Source: Paulinella micropora (taxonomy: Eukaryota; Cercozoa; Imbricatea; Euglyphida; Paulinellidae). From it: a stretch of DNA of 64,000 nt. The notes under the pieces are model-generated. The model was not told the DNA's origin, searched no databases, and saw only the letters and a list, made by a program, of their open reading frames with translations. The stretch lies in contig WBZZ01003893.1 of assembly GCA_019918135.1 (NCBI GenBank), forward strand, positions 221,001-285,000, read 5' to 3'. Position numbers and translations under genes: made by a program. Positions 50,716-63,910 of this stretch are shown piece after piece. Within the stretch, counting starts at the first letter, position 1, and each line of letters begins with the position of its first letter.

Positions 50716-51355
50716 CATCTTTCCTTGGACGAATCCTCCAAGACGGCACACCGACCCCGAAACTGGGAAAAGCTGTTGACATCTCCAGCCGTAGATTGCC
50801 TCTTCCGGCTTCCCAGGTGACACTATTTGACTCCCAGGAACCAGGGATTGTCGTCAGATGCTTTTCTTAAATGTCTGATATTTGTTCACGCAGTTTTCTC
50901 TGCGGCAATCCTCCCTCCCATGTCCTTTTTCATTTCCTTTCCAGTAAAAAAAAAAAAAAAATGCAGAAGCATTTCAAGCTGAGCAAGGCTCACAACCCAG
51001 TCGGTAACAAATGATTCATCACTTCGGCAGAGGTGATCAGTCTCTTTAGAGTTGAATCATACCGGCGGTTTGTAATACCGGAACCAGGACATTTCCAGGG
51101 AACTTGGGAACACGGATTGTAAGTTTATTCACTTTCAGATTGAACAGTAGCGATACAGGTAATACATAATGGTATTTGGTATGATCAGGACATTTTATAG
51201 GTGTTACATAATGGTATTTGGTATGATTAGAACCTATTCTACACGGAAAGGACACATAACAGTTAAGGATATATGTAGTATGTACCATGTACCATATTTC
51301 CCTCAGGTCTTTCTTTTTCTTCCCACATTTTCCATCTTTCCTTAGATGCTTCGCA
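50716..51355. other. Host flank without recognised gene
   Basis: Unremarkable mixed-composition host DNA. A short direct repeat around TACATAATGGTATTTGGTATGAT occurs twice (about 51165 and 51205). No coding signal. Confidence 0.5.
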
Positions 51356-52250
51356 TCATTCCGAGAAATTTGGTCTTAGTCTGGCCGGGAGATCATAGTG
51401 ATCCACCTTAAATTTATCCCCGAAAGCTGGATGGTCGCGCAGTTTCTTAAAGAGCTTTCTCTTTGCTTCCTCATCGGAAAATGGCGTTCCACGTAAACTT
51501 TCAAGCTGAATTTTTTTTGCGAGAAACTCATTTAGCCAGTCTACATACCTCTCACCTGCCCTTGGCCTCGTTCTCTCAAACTCTTCCTCTAACATGTACC
51601 TACCTGCTCCGGAAACGCATCCCCACTATCTCTTACTGCTATTAACTCTTCAATGTGTCCTTTCGTCTTCTGTGTTCGCAAGAAGTTAGATACGATTGTC
51701 TTTGGAAAAGGCCACAGACAGACATAACTGCAAAGTTTTCATCCTTTCATAATATTTCTTCTCTTTGCGGACAGCTGTCTTTCTTCTTGTATATTGTTTT
51801 CTACTTAGTCTTTTCCTTTTCCTCGCTTCTTTCTCTTTCCACTCTCTCTTTTGTTCTGCTGTCATTTTATCCCAATTTTCTGGTTGTTTGTGATCTTCTT
51901 TCTTTGTCTGGGGTCTCACTTCCTCTCAGAGAGGTGTCTGACTCTTCATCTTTCTCACTATCACTTATGGGCGAGTTGGGCTCTTCTAAGTCATCTGCCG
52001 CCTTAGCCCTTGCTTCATCGTAAGGAAAATCCTTTTTGGCTTTAGCTGGGTCAGCCAATGCCACAGATACCATCTCTGCCACGTGGACAGATATCCCCTG
52101 CATGTGCTTCTGAAACTTGCTCGACCAAGGCCAAAGCTTTGGTCATCGCCCTCGAATATGGGCATTTGACTCAATACGTGCTTTGGCACACTTGCCTCCT
52201 TGTCAAGGCTCATAACCAAAGGAATCTATCTCTCAAACGCAGAGTTTAGG
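51356..52250 (-). pseudogene. Possible degenerate retroelement gag-like remnant
   Basis: Several short minus-strand frames in succession. The last (51356-51595) reads RPRAGERYVDWLNEFLAKK...DEEAKRKLFKKLRDHP, the pattern of gag matrix/capsid segments in LTR retroelements. Upstream frames are acidic then Lys/Arg-rich. No protease, RT or LTR is seen, so this is tentative. Confidence 0.3.
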
Positions 52251-52905
52251 GAAGCTACCCCGCTAAGGGTAAAGAATAACAGAAGAAAAGACTTTTAATA
52301 ATTTTGGGTCACACAAAATGTTATGACCTTAACAGAATGGTAATACTCATTTAATTCTAGGCATTCCAGACTATGATTCGCGAATACTCTAGAAAGTGTC
52401 CTTGTCAGTAATAAAGATATTAATATCTGTCCTGCCTATAAACCTGCCTATGACTAAGACTATCCAAATTACAGATAAATTGACTAGGTTGAGTAACGGT
52501 TATTAATATTACATTACAACGATCACGATATTCTATCGGGCCGCAAAACACATTATTTAATAACAAAATGCTTAACTAGAAAACGTGAAAGATCAAAGGA
52601 CAAATCGTTCGACCCTCGCTCCCTTTCTTGCTTAAAGACAATCGTATGCCTTTTGTGAGAACTGCTGTGCTCGCTTCCTAGAAGCGGTTTGGGTGGTCGT
52701 CCACCTTCATAGAACTGGCAATCGTATGCCGTCAGCCAACACTTTTTCACAAGAGAATAACACGGCCCGGCCGGTTCGTTACAGTAACTGATTGCAGACA
52801 AATACGTAACTAGCGTCCAAATTGTAAAAAATAAGTTGGAAAATATTCAAAAATATATATGAAAAGGGTAAGTAAGACTAACTAGAGTGTAAGTATAGAA
52901 GCGAA

Positions 52906-53300
<395 letters not shown>

Positions 53301-53568
53301 GTGCTTCTCTGTCAATGGCTGATGCATTTCTGCACATGCGCCTCCATCGTCTCACCCGTGAGGGGAGTACGAAGAATTGACGATAAGCTCTAATGACACC
53401 CCCGCAAGGGCAGTTCCAACACTTCCAGACGGGCCGGTATGTTCAATGAAAATACTGGTCCAGAAATAGACCGGTATGTTCAATGAAAATACTGGTGGCA
53501 CCGACGGGAATCGAACTGGCGACAGGGCCCAGATGGTAGAACTTGACCACTGGGCTATCACGGTGTCC

Positions 53569-53569
<1 letters not shown>
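53301..53569 (-). mobile_element. tRNA-derived SINE, copy 1 (with internal duplication)
   Basis: Minus-strand head 53496-53569 has box A TAGCCCAGTGG and box B AGTTCGATTCC; a conserved body ends in CAGAGAAGCAC and a long (ATT)n tail. The GTATTTTCATTGAACATACC segment is duplicated. Confidence 0.8.
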
Positions 53570-53640
<71 letters not shown>

Positions 53641-53872
53641 GTGCTTCTCTGTCAATCGCTGATGCAAATCTGCACATGCGCCTCCATCGTCTCACCCGTG
53701 AGGGGAGTACGAAGAATTGACGATAGGCTCTAATGACACCCCCGCACGGGCAGTTCCAACATTTCCAGACGGACCGGTATGTTCAATGAAAATACTGGTG
53801 GCACCGACGGGAATCGAACTGGCGACAGGGCCCAGATGGTAGAACTTGACCACTGGGCTATCACGGTGTCCA
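53641..53872 (-). mobile_element. tRNA-derived SINE, copy 2
   Basis: Same head, body and (ATT)n tail as copy 1 without the internal duplication. Directly follows copy 1 across its tail. Confidence 0.8.
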
Positions 53873-54093
53873 AAATAATAATAATAATAAGGATAAAAAT
53901 GAAAATATAATGGGAAGGGACGATGTAAAAGCTGTGAAAATAAACATATATGAGGGAAGAGGAAAATCCCAATAGAAACGTAAGGGTAACTACGGTGGAG
54001 ATAGAAAAATAAACATCGACGGGAAGGAAGGAAAGAGAGAGAAGAGAAAAAAGTCCTATCTAACCAACTAGAGAAAAAATATCGTAGAAAGTC

Positions 54094-54123
54094 TCGACGA
54101 CGGCTTCGCCACGTAGTCGTCGA
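54094..54123. repeat. Conserved hairpin TCGACGAC...GTCGTCGA
   Basis: 8-bp arms around an inner GGC-TTC-GCC stem. Present in all four unit copies (also 56181-56210, 59401-59430, 62836-62865). Confidence 0.65.
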
Positions 54124-54190
54124 CGGATCCCATCAGGCTTCTATGTAGCTTCTTCTCGACTCCATAATGACTGGTTGAGTGGCTAAATTG

Positions 54191-54905
54191 AGGGGCCTCG
54201 GCAATCGTATCCCGAGGCCAAGGGAAAACGGGGGAAAACCAAGACTCCAACCTGCTAGCCCCACCCTATAATGCCATAAGTACATAGAGAACATTGATAT
54301 CGGGGTCGACGAAGTTATGGAACGGGCGAGCCTGCTAAGAAGCCTTGGATCCATGACCATCTTACGCGAAAAGACGTGTTCTCCATCCAATCCGGCCATG
54401 GAGTTGATAACCGAAAAATCGTTCGCACTTGAGACCAGACTTCCCTCCTGTAGACAATCCTACTTAGGGCCATCTCGAACACGTTCCGAGAGTATCTGGT
54501 TTCTACGTACAGTCATAAGACGGACTCCGTCAACACTTGTTGATTCGAACTTTGTGCGTCAAAAAGGGTAAACATACCGATGAGGGTCCCAATCACAGTC
54601 TCACTTCTAGTAAATGTATCCATCGGCGGTAAACGAGGGAATCTGGTTCTATTTTCCGTCATCATTGAAATCCAATTTTTGAAATGAGGTCGGGACAAGT
54701 ACGTCTCATGAACATCAACTGGGATAACAAGGTCGTACCCTGCGAAGACAATAAAGTAGCGTCCTTGGGCCGGAGAAATGGGATCCTCTTCTAGTTCCAA
54801 ACCTCCCTCTGGAGTTGGTAGACGTTTTCTTTATATGCTGTGCGTATCGCCTGTTTTATCGCGTGAGCTATCTGGTGATCGGGGCAATGTTCGTCATGGT
54901 TAAGA
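54191..54905 (-). other. Unrecognised possible coding remnant
   Basis: Minus-strand frame 54513-54800 (...AQGRYFIVFAGYDLVIPVDV...) is open without an ATG, and adjacent frames continue it upstream to about 54905. No family recognised; may be part of a decayed gene together with the frame at 54133-54399. Confidence 0.25.
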
Positions 54906-55055
54906 TTTGCAGCAGGTGATGACACGCCTTGGAAGCTTGAGAGATATGAAACCATGCCGCCTTTGTTCCCTAATTGGTCTCGGATGGGTTGTCCGGTTTC
55001 TTGCGGCGACGGGTACGGTTCACGTTAGTGTTCTGAGCAGGGGACAGTTTCTTGT

Positions 55056-55090
55056 TGGGGGGGGGGGGGGGGGGGGAGGGGGGTTAGGGG
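55056..55090 (+). repeat. Long G-tract
   Basis: About 19 consecutive G followed by AGGGGGGTTAGGGG; able to form a G-quadruplex. Length may be uncertain in the assembly. Confidence 0.7.
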
Positions 55091-55428
55091 AGGTGGTCAC
55101 GTCCCTTGGCGTTGGTCTTTCTCTGGTTCTCCTTCGTCAGGGTCGGCCAGGTTCTGCTTGAATGGGGCTTGCTGAACGTTCGCAGGGGGAGAACTGTGGG
55201 AGCGAGTGGCGGCAGTAAGAGGGGCATCGTTGCCTGCTACTACGTTCGGTCCTGTCGTAGGTGTAGGAGGGAAAGAAGAGGTGTTGGGTCGTGCTGACCT
55301 CGTGGTCACTGCACTGAGGCAAGGGGACGAAACATAAACAACAAAGACAACACAACATAATGACAAAAGAGAAGGCGCGATATGCTATAGGGAGACTTGA
55401 AGAGTCGTCGATGTCGTTGACAGCTGGG

Positions 55429-56000
55429 TTAAATAATATCGTTCGCATCGAGTTTCGTATTATGCATGATTAAAAGATTAAACATGGTATTCGCAATGGA
55501 CTCGGCTTCCTCGTCTGGGGTTTGTTCCGGAGGTCTGATTACCCGCACTCGTGTGCTGGGCGACCGTGGTGGAGACAGGCCAGTCGTGGAGAGAGGGAGT
55601 GGACGGGGCATGCTACCTTGTGAACTGGAGCTGCTTGTGGGCAATGGTGCTGTCGGCGCCTTTGGTAGAACTGGTGGTGGCGGTGTTGCAAGCGAGGTCT
55701 CTGTTTTTTTTTCTTCGGGGATGGCTGGGGGTACCGGGGCAAGAGTTGGCGTTGGATTCGTAGTTGGTAGCGGGCTTGTGCCCGAATTAGACGCGACGTT
55801 AGGGATGGAGTCGACGGTCGTTACTGCTTTATGGGACATGGTCACCGCCGTTTCTATCATCCGTTGTATTTCAGCCACTTGTTCGGAAGAGAGGCTAGAC
55901 AGTGTTGACTGAACACCATACTGGGCTATGTTCCCAACTTCGAGTTTGGATTTTATCTGTTGGCTTGAGGCCTTTGTCGGAACTGTGGATCGAAGGCAAC
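55429..56000 (-). CDS. Hypothetical Pro/Ser/Thr-rich protein
   Basis: A frame open from about 56000 to the stop at 55429; the first ATG is at 55878 (149 residues). The N-terminal helical part (SSEQVAEIQRMIETAV) is followed by a long Pro/Ser/Thr linker and a C-terminal helix (AESIANTMFNLLIMHNTK). Composition suggests real protein, but no family is recognised and splicing cannot be excluded. Confidence 0.4.
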
Positions 56001-56688
56001 GTTGACTCGGACTCGGAGCTTGAAGTGTGAGATGAACTTGACGAACTTGACGAACTTGACGAACGTAAAGGGTAACTATTGTGGAGAGAGAAAAATAAAC
56101 ATCGACGGGAAGGAAGGAAAGAGAGAGAAGAGAAAAAAGTCCTGTCTAACTAACAAGAGAAAAAATATCGTAGAAATTCTCGACGACGGCTTCGCCACGT
56201 AGTCGTCGACGGATCACATCAGGCTTCTATGTAGCTTCTTCTCGACTCCATAACGACTGGTTGAGTGGCTAAATTGACATCAAATTTGGCGCTCCGGATA
56301 TGTAGTTTTATCGGTAACCCGACCACATTTTGTGGCGGTGACAGATAAATGATATCTTCAACGTGGCACTAGCAGCAAGAGTGATGATGAGATCAAAGCT
56401 GGATAGTGTTTTTTTTACGCAAACACTGCTTAATAGAGAATACTTGCCACTAGTAGAGATGAGTGTGAAGAGTAAGTGAGATACTACTGTGACAAGAGAG
56501 TATATCATGTGTTAAAAAAAAAAGTGAAATATGGGAAATAAGATAGTTTGCTATTATTTGCTTCTTGATTGTCCGACTCGTCAGTGATATGCTCGTTATA
56601 CTTCAGGCTCGATGTTCAAGCTTTACATAGAGAGTATATTGATTTATTTCCACCACATCGAAAACATAGCCTCGAGGATGAGCTTGTT

Positions 56689-57772
56689 TTATTGATTTAT
56701 TTCCACACTCGAGGATGAGCTTGTTTTGGCCGGGAGTGCATCTTCTGGCTCATCGTCTTTGAAGTTCAACCTTTTCTGTGACCCCGTTTTTTCCACGTAG
56801 ACTGTTGCATTCTTGAGGCTAGCCAGGGTCAACGACGGAGAGCGACTGCGGCTACGTTTCGACTTGCTGGCTTTAGCGTCGAGCTTCGCTTGTTTATCGG
56901 AGGGCACGTCGTCGGTAATATTGAATAGTGGGGAGGATTCAACCGGTGTGGGAGAAAGCTGCCTTATTGAGTTGCTTAGGGCAGGTTGACCTCCTCGACG
57001 AACTTTTTGGGGGGACTTGTCGGAAATTGGGAATGATCGCTTTGTTGAGTTCGTACGTACTACGATGATACCTGATCATCATCTTGAAGATTTTGTAGAT
57101 ATCATCACGGATAGTTGGAGTGGGGATATAGGCAGATGCTAGTGCAGATTCGATTGTATCATACAGTAGGGAAGACACTTCAGATGCGAAACAACACTGA
57201 GAGAAATTGTCCCCTGTTAAGAGTTTAACCTTGAGGAAGGCTGCTTCTCTCTGCATGCGATATATTTCGATAAGGAACGAGCGAGTAGACCAATAAAGAT
57301 CGCCAGAGATAGCAGCTGCGAGGTGTGACGCAGGGGAATCGATATTATAACTGAGTGTGTTATTGTCTGCATAGAGATTATTGACGAACTGTTTGTACTC
57401 GCCATAGTTGTTACCTCGAAGACATTCTCGAAACAGCTTGATGACTTGTTCGTGGGGGCCGCCAGAGATCAGAGCAGTAACTGGGACGTTGTTGGCAATC
57501 TGTCGGTAGAACGAATCGTATCGTTCTCTTGACAATCGTACATTTGCTGAGGTGGATCTTGACAAACGTATATTTGCAGAGGGGGATCTTGTAGTACATC
57601 GTGGAAGCAACCATTGCCAGTTCATTGGGGCAGTCCAATTGTAATTTTTCTCCCGTTCGTATGTATTGCGATGAGCTATGGCCTCCTCTTCGGTTATCAT
57701 TCCAGTTGTTGCCATACTGTCTCCCTCTTGCTCCGTGTGTAGCGTGTGGTGGTGTGATCGAGCCTGCTCCAC
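56689..57772 (-). CDS. Unrecognised protein of tandem unit 1
   Basis: Frame 56939-57772 encodes 277 residues (ALISGGPHEQVIKLFRECLRG, LLYDTIESALASAYIPTP). A second frame, open from about 57020 to 56689, carries a basic Ser/Arg segment (SKSKRSRSRSPSLTL) and overlaps the first near a C/A run, so the protein may be longer through an indel or splicing. A homopolymer of 13 G (9 in unit 2) lies just upstream of the start codon. Family not recognised. Confidence 0.45.
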
Positions 57773-58738
57773 GGGGGGGGGGGGGGTCCCCCTAGTGGGA
57801 TGTCGACTGGCCGGTTCCCAGGGGAATGTTGGTTTGTACTCGTGGAGTTATTGCTTCGTGCTGGTGGGGAACGATGACGTCGTTGTACTGGGGACTGGGA
57901 TTGACTTTGCCGAGCAGGGTGTCTTTCGTTGTAATGTAGAAGAGCTTGGTCGTGTCTGCCGTTATCTCGTCCTCTGGGATCAGTCTGATAAAACAGAAGA
58001 AAGAGTTGAAAAAAATGTAGGGGGTAACACTTGTTGGTTACCTGCTGTAGGAAGGGGACGGGCTGCGTTGATTGCTTCTCCGTTCTCGGTGCTTGCTCCC
58101 GTCGGCCATCTCTTCAAGTCTGCGGCATGTGAGATCCAAGGACTAGAAAGAATAATAAGAATAATAAACGACGAAGCTATTTACCTAGTCTGGTTCGCTG
58201 ATTAGCATGCAGACCCTTATCATATTATTTAATAATATTAATAAAATGCTTAAGTAGAAAACGTGAAAGATCAAAGGACGGATCGTTCGATCCTCGCTCC
58301 CTTTCTTTCTTAAAGACAATTGTATGCCTTTTGTGAGAACTGCTGTGCTCGCTTCCGAGGAGCGGTTGGGTGGTCGTCCATCTTCACAGAACTGGCAATC
58401 GTATGCAGTCAGCCAATACTTTTTCACAAGAAAGTAACCCGGCCCGGCCGGTTCGTTACACTAACTGATTGTCGACAAAAATACGTAACTAGCGTCGAAA
58501 TTGTAAAAAATAAGTTGGAAAATATTCAAATATATATATGAAAAAGGGTAAGTAAGACGAACTAGAGTGTAAGTATAGAAGCGAAATTAAGATATAATAA
58601 TAATAATAAGAATACTAATAGTAATAATAATAATAATAATAATAACAGTAATAATAATAATAATAATAATAACAGTAATAATAATAATAACAATAATAAT
58701 AAAACTAGAATAAAAACAATAAAATAAAAAATAATAAC

Positions 58739-58796
<58 letters not shown>

Positions 58797-59027
58797 GTGC
58801 TTCTCTGTCAATGGCTGACGCAAATCTGCACATGCGCCTCCATCGTCTCACTCGTGAGGGGAGTACGAAGAATTGACGATAAGCTCTAATGACACCCCCG
58901 CACGGGCAGTTCCAACACTTCCAGACGGACCGGTATGTTCAATGAAAATACTGGTGGCACCGACGGGAATCGAACTGGCGACAGGGCCCAGATGGTAGAA
59001 CTTGACCACTGGGCTATCACGGTGTCC
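58797..59027 (-). mobile_element. tRNA-derived SINE, copy 3
   Basis: Same head, body and tail orientation as the other copies; AAT microsatellite on both sides. Confidence 0.8.
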
Positions 59028-59196
<169 letters not shown>

Positions 59197-59909
59197 GGAT
59201 TAAAATGAAAATATAATGGGAAGGGACGATGTAAAAGCTATGAAAATAAACATATATGAGGGAAGAGGAAAATCCCAATAGAAACGTAAAGGGTAACTAT
59301 TGTGGAGAGAGAAAAATAAACATCGACGGGAAGGAAGGAAAGAGAGAGAAGAGAAAAAAGTCCTGTCTAACTAACAAGAGAAAAAATATCGTAGAAATTC
59401 TCGACGACGGCTTCGCCACGTAGTCGTCGACGGATCACATCAGGCTTCTATGTAGCTTCTTCTCGACTCCATAACGACTGGTTGAGTGGCTAAGTTGACA
59501 TCAAATTTGGCGCTCCGGATATGTAGTTTTATCGGTAACCCGACCACATTTTGTGGCGGTGACAGATAAATGATATCTTCAACGTGGCACTAGCAGCAAG
59601 AGTGATGATGAGATCAAAGCTGGATAGTGTTTTTTTTACGCAAACACTGCTTAATAGAGAATACTTGCCACTAGTAGAGATGAGTGTGAAGAGTAAGTGA
59701 GATACTACTGTGACAAGAGAGTATATCATGTGTTAAAAAAAAAAGTGAAATATGGGAAATAAGATAGTTTGCTATTATTTGCTTCTTGATTGTCCGACTC
59801 GTCAGTGATATGCTCGTTATACTTCAGGCTCGATGTTCAAGCTTTACATAGAGAGTATATTGATTTATTTCCACCACATCGAAAACATAGCCTCGAGGAT
59901 GAGCTTGTT

Positions 59910-60993
59910 TTATTGATTTATTTCCACACTCGAGGATGAGCTTGTTTTGGCCGGGAGTGCATCTTCTGGCTCATCGTCTTTGAAGTTCAACCTTTTCTGT
60001 GACCCCGTTTTTTCCACGTAGACTGTTGCATTCTTGAGGCTAGCCAGGGTCAACGACGGAGAGCGACTGCGGCTACGTTTCGACTTGCTGGCTTTAGCGT
60101 CGAGCTTCGCTTGTTTATCGGAGGGCACGTCGTCGGTAATATTGAATAGTGGGGAGGATTCAACCGGTGTGGGAGAAAGCTGCCTTATTGAGTTGCTTAG
60201 GGCAGGTTGACCTCCTCGACGAACTTTTTGGGGGGACTTGTCGGAAATTGGGAATGATCGCTTTGTTGAGTTCGTACGTACTACGATGATACCTGATCAT
60301 CATCTTGAAGATTTTGTAGATATCATCACGGATAGTTGGAGTGGGGATATAGGCAGATGCTAGTGCAGATTCGATTGTATCATACAGTAGGGAAGACACT
60401 TCAGATGCGAAACAACACTGAGAGAAATTGTCCCCTGTTAAGAGTTTAACCTTGAGGAAGGCTGCTTCTCTCTGCATGCGATATATTTCGATAAGGAACG
60501 AGCGAGTAGACCAATAAAGATCGCCAGAGATAGCAGCTGCGAGGTGTGACGCAGGGGAATCGATATTATAACTGAGTGTGTTATTGTCTGCATAGAGATT
60601 ATTGACGAACTGTTTGTACTCGCCATAGTTGTTACCTCGAAGACATTCTCGAAACAGCTTGATGACTTGTTCGTGGGGGCCGCCAGAGATCAGAGCAGTA
60701 ACTGGGACGTTGTTGGCAATCTGTCGGTAGAACGAATCGTATCGTTCTCTTGACAATCGTACATTTGCTGAGGTGGATCTTGACAAACATATATTTGCAG
60801 AGGGGGATCTTGTAGTACATCGTGGAAGCAACAATTGCCAGTTCATTGGGGCAGTCCAATTGTAATTTTTCTCCCGTTCGTATGTATTGCGATGAGCTAT
60901 GGCCTCCTCTTCGGTTATCATTCCAGTTGTTGCCATACTGTCTCCCTCTTGCTCCGTGTGTAGCGTGTGGTGGTGTGATCGAGCCTGCTCCAC
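59910..60993 (-). CDS. Unrecognised protein of tandem unit 2
   Basis: Second copy of the 277-aa frame (60160-60993) plus the basic C-terminal frame (59910-60128). Differs from unit 1 at only a couple of residues (MNWQLLLPRC for MNWQWLLPRC; ICLS for IRLS). Confidence 0.45.
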
Positions 60994-61830
60994 GGGGGGG
61001 GGTCCCCCTAGTGGGATGTCGACTGGCCGGTTCCCAGGGGAATGTTGGTTTGTACTCGTGGAGTTATTGCTTCGTGCTGGTGGGGAACGATGACGTCGTT
61101 GTACTGGGGACTGGGATTGACTTTGCCGAGCAGGGTGTCTTTCGTTGTAATGTAGAAGAGCTTGGTCGTGTCTGCCGTTATCTCGTCCTCTGGGATCAGT
61201 CTGATAAAACAGAAGAAAGAGTTGAAAAAAATGTAGGGGGTAACACTTGTTGGTTACCTGCTGTAGGAAGGGGACGGGCTGCGTTGATTGCTTCTCCGTT
61301 CTCGGTGCTTGCTCCCGTCGGCCATCTCTTCAAGTCTGCGGCATGTGAGATCCAAGGACTAGAAAGAATAATAAGAATAATAAACGACGAAGCTATTTAC
61401 CTAGTCTGGTTCGCTGATTAGCATGCAGACCCTTATCATATTATTTAATAATATTAATAAAATGCTTAAGTAGAAAACGTGAAAGATCAAAGGACGGATC
61501 GTTCGATCCTCGCTCCCTTTCTTTCTTAAAGACAATTGTATGCCTTTTGTGAGAACTGCTGTGCTCGCTTCCGAGGAGCGGTTGGGTGGTCGTCCATCTT
61601 CACAGAACTGGCAATCGTATGCAGTCAGCCAATACTTTTTCACAAGAAAGTAACCCGGCCCGGCCGGTTCGTTACACTAACTGATTGTCGACAAAAATAC
61701 GTAACTAGCGTCGAAATTGTAAAAAATAAGTTGGAAAATATTCAAATATATATATGAAAAAGGGTAAGTAAGACGAACTAGAGTGTAAGTATAGAAGCGA
61801 AATTAAGATATAATAATAATAATAATACTA

Positions 61831-61866
<36 letters not shown>

Positions 61867-61952
61867 GTAATAATAATAATAATAACAGTAATAATAATAA
61901 TAACAATAATAATAAAACTAGAATAAAAACAATAAAATAAAAAAATAATAAC

Positions 61953-62004
<52 letters not shown>

Positions 62005-62005
62005 G

Positions 62006-62234
62006 TGCTTCTCTGTCAATGGCTGACGCAAATCTGCACATGCGCCTCCATCGTCTCACTCGTGAGGGGAGTACGAAGAATTGACGATAGGCTCTAATGA
62101 CACCCCCGCACGGGCAGTTCCAACACTTCCAGACGGACCGGTATGTTCAATGAAAATACTGGTGGCACCGACGGGAATCGAACTGGCGACAGGGCCCAGA
62201 TGGTAGAACTTGACCATGGGCTATCACGGTGTCC

Positions 62235-62236
<2 letters not shown>
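62006..62236 (-). mobile_element. tRNA-derived SINE, copy 4
   Basis: Matches copy 3 except for one missing base in the tRNA-like head (GACCATGGGC). Confidence 0.8.
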
Positions 62237-62287
<51 letters not shown>

Positions 62288-62288
<1 letters not shown>

Positions 62289-62555
62289 GTGCTTCTCTGT
62301 CAATGGCTGATGCATTTCTGCAAATGCGCCTCCATCGTCTCACCCGTGAGGGGAGTACGAAGAATTGACGATAAGCTCTAATGACACCCCCGCAAGGGCA
62401 GTTCCAACACTTCCAGACGGGCCGGTATGTTCAATGAAAATACTGGTCCAGACGGATCGGTATGTTCAATGAAAATACTGGTGGCACCGACGGGAATCGA
62501 ACTGGCGACAGGGCCCAGATGGTAGAACTTGACCACTGGGCTATCACGGTGTCCA
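62288..62555 (-). mobile_element. tRNA-derived SINE, copy 5 (with internal duplication)
   Basis: Has the same duplicated GTATTTTCATTGAACATACC segment as copy 1. Absent from unit 1, so it distinguishes the units. Confidence 0.8.
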
Positions 62556-62579
62556 ATAATAATAATAATAATAATAATA

Positions 62580-62631
<52 letters not shown>

Positions 62632-62718
62632 GGATAAAAATGAAAATATAATGGGAAGGGACGATGTAAAAGCTATGAAAATAAACATATATGAGGGAAG
62701 AGGAAAATCCCAATAGAA

Positions 62719-63331
62719 ACGTAAAGGGTAACTATTGTGGAGAGAGAAAAATAAACATCGACTGGAAGGAAGGAAAGAGAGAGAAGAGAAAAAAGTCCTG
62801 TCTAACTAACAAGAGAAAAAATATCGTAGAAATTCTCGACGACGGCTTCGCCACGTAGTCGTCGACGGATCACATCAGGCTTCTGTGTAGCTTCTTCTCG
62901 ACTCCATAACGACTGGTTGAGTGGCTAAATTGACATCAAATTTGGCGCTCCGGATATGTAGTTTTATCGGTAACCCGACCACATTTTGTGGCGGTGACAG
63001 ATAAATGATATCTTCAACGTGGCACTAGCAGCAAGAGTGATGATGAGATCAAAGCTGGATAGTGTTTTTTTTACGCAAACACTGCTTAATAGAGAATACT
63101 TGCCACTAGTAGAGATGAGTGTGAAGAGTAAGTGAGATACTACTGTGACAAGAGAGTATATCATGTGTTAAAAAAAAAAAGTGAAATATGGGAAATAAGA
63201 TAGTTTGCTATTATTTGCTTCTTGATTGTCCGACTCGTCAGTGATATGCTCGTTCTACTTCAGGCTCGATGTTCAAGCTTTACATAGAGAGTATATTGAT
63301 TTATTTCCACCACATCGAAAACATAGCCTCG
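62719..63331. repeat. Tandem unit 3, truncated
   Basis: Matches the first ~610 bases of units 1 and 2 and stops at CATAGCCTCG, exactly where a MITE begins. Confidence 0.88.
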
Positions 63332-63535
63332 GACATTTGGACCCGACCCGAGCAGCGTGGTCATTTGACTGTGAAAGGTGACCACGGCCACGCAAAAAGT
63401 TGGGAAGGTCACATGTCTCTGGCCACGTGGTCAAAATTGTGCCAGCCATGGCCTGAAAAAATTCTATGGCTAGCACAATTGGCCACAGCGCTTTACAGCC
63501 AAGTGACCATCCTACTCAGGTCGGGTCCAAATGTC
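63332..63535. mobile_element. 204-bp MITE with ~44-bp imperfect TIRs
   Basis: Starts GACATTTGGACCCGACC and ends with the inverted copy GGTCGGGTCCAAATGTC; inverted similarity extends to about 44 bases (TGGTCA.TTG.CTGT). No coding capacity. No clear target duplication, because the left flank is the broken end of tandem unit 3 and the right flank is a T-run. Confidence 0.75.
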
Positions 63536-63685
63536 TTTTTTTTTCCGAAAATTTTGCGGTAGTAGAAGCAATTAATATAGATTCAGATAGATTCAGGAAT
63601 AGAAAGAGATATATTCTGATATGAGTATAGATAGTATTATGTGAGAGCTTTCAAAAACGAGCTTCTCCTCAAGATGCATAGCTAG
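63536..63685. other. Host DNA, no gene
   Basis: AT-rich host sequence with GATATA-type short repeats; nothing recognised. Confidence 0.4.
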
Positions 63686-63910
63686 CTAGATAAGGTAGGT
63701 AAAGTAGGTACGGTAGGTAGGGTAGGTAGGGTAGGTAGGTAAGGTAGGTAGGTGGGTAGGAGGTAGGCAGAGGAGGTAGGTAGGAGGTAGGCAGGGAGGT
63801 AGGAGGTAGGTAGGTAGGAGGTAGGCAGAATGGTAGGTAGGAGGTAGGTAAGTGGATAGGTGGGTAGGTATTAGGTATGTAGGTGAAAAGTAGATAGGTT
63901 GGGTGGGTGT
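63686..63910. repeat. GGTA-type simple repeat
   Basis: Irregular tandem (GGTA/GGAGGTAG)n over about 220 bases. Confidence 0.85.

Larger units (their letters stand above)
59285..62718. repeat. Tandem unit 2 (~3.4 kb)
   Basis: Copy of unit 1 with very few substitutions; longer because it carries an extra SINE copy. Differences include the G-run before the ORF and two residues in the ORF. Confidence 0.92.

Noticed and set aside
53496-53569. Functional tRNA gene
   Set aside because: Box motifs are good but the T-arm does not pair and the same sequence recurs with a long body and ATT tail, so it is a SINE head.
57601-58205. Plus-strand ORFs of about 64-199 aa over units 1 and 2
   Set aside because: They lie largely opposite the start of the 277-aa ORF and its flank, change frame with the G-run, and show no family features.
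63273-63562. ORFs over the MITE
   Set aside because: They span the inverted repeats and show no coding signal.
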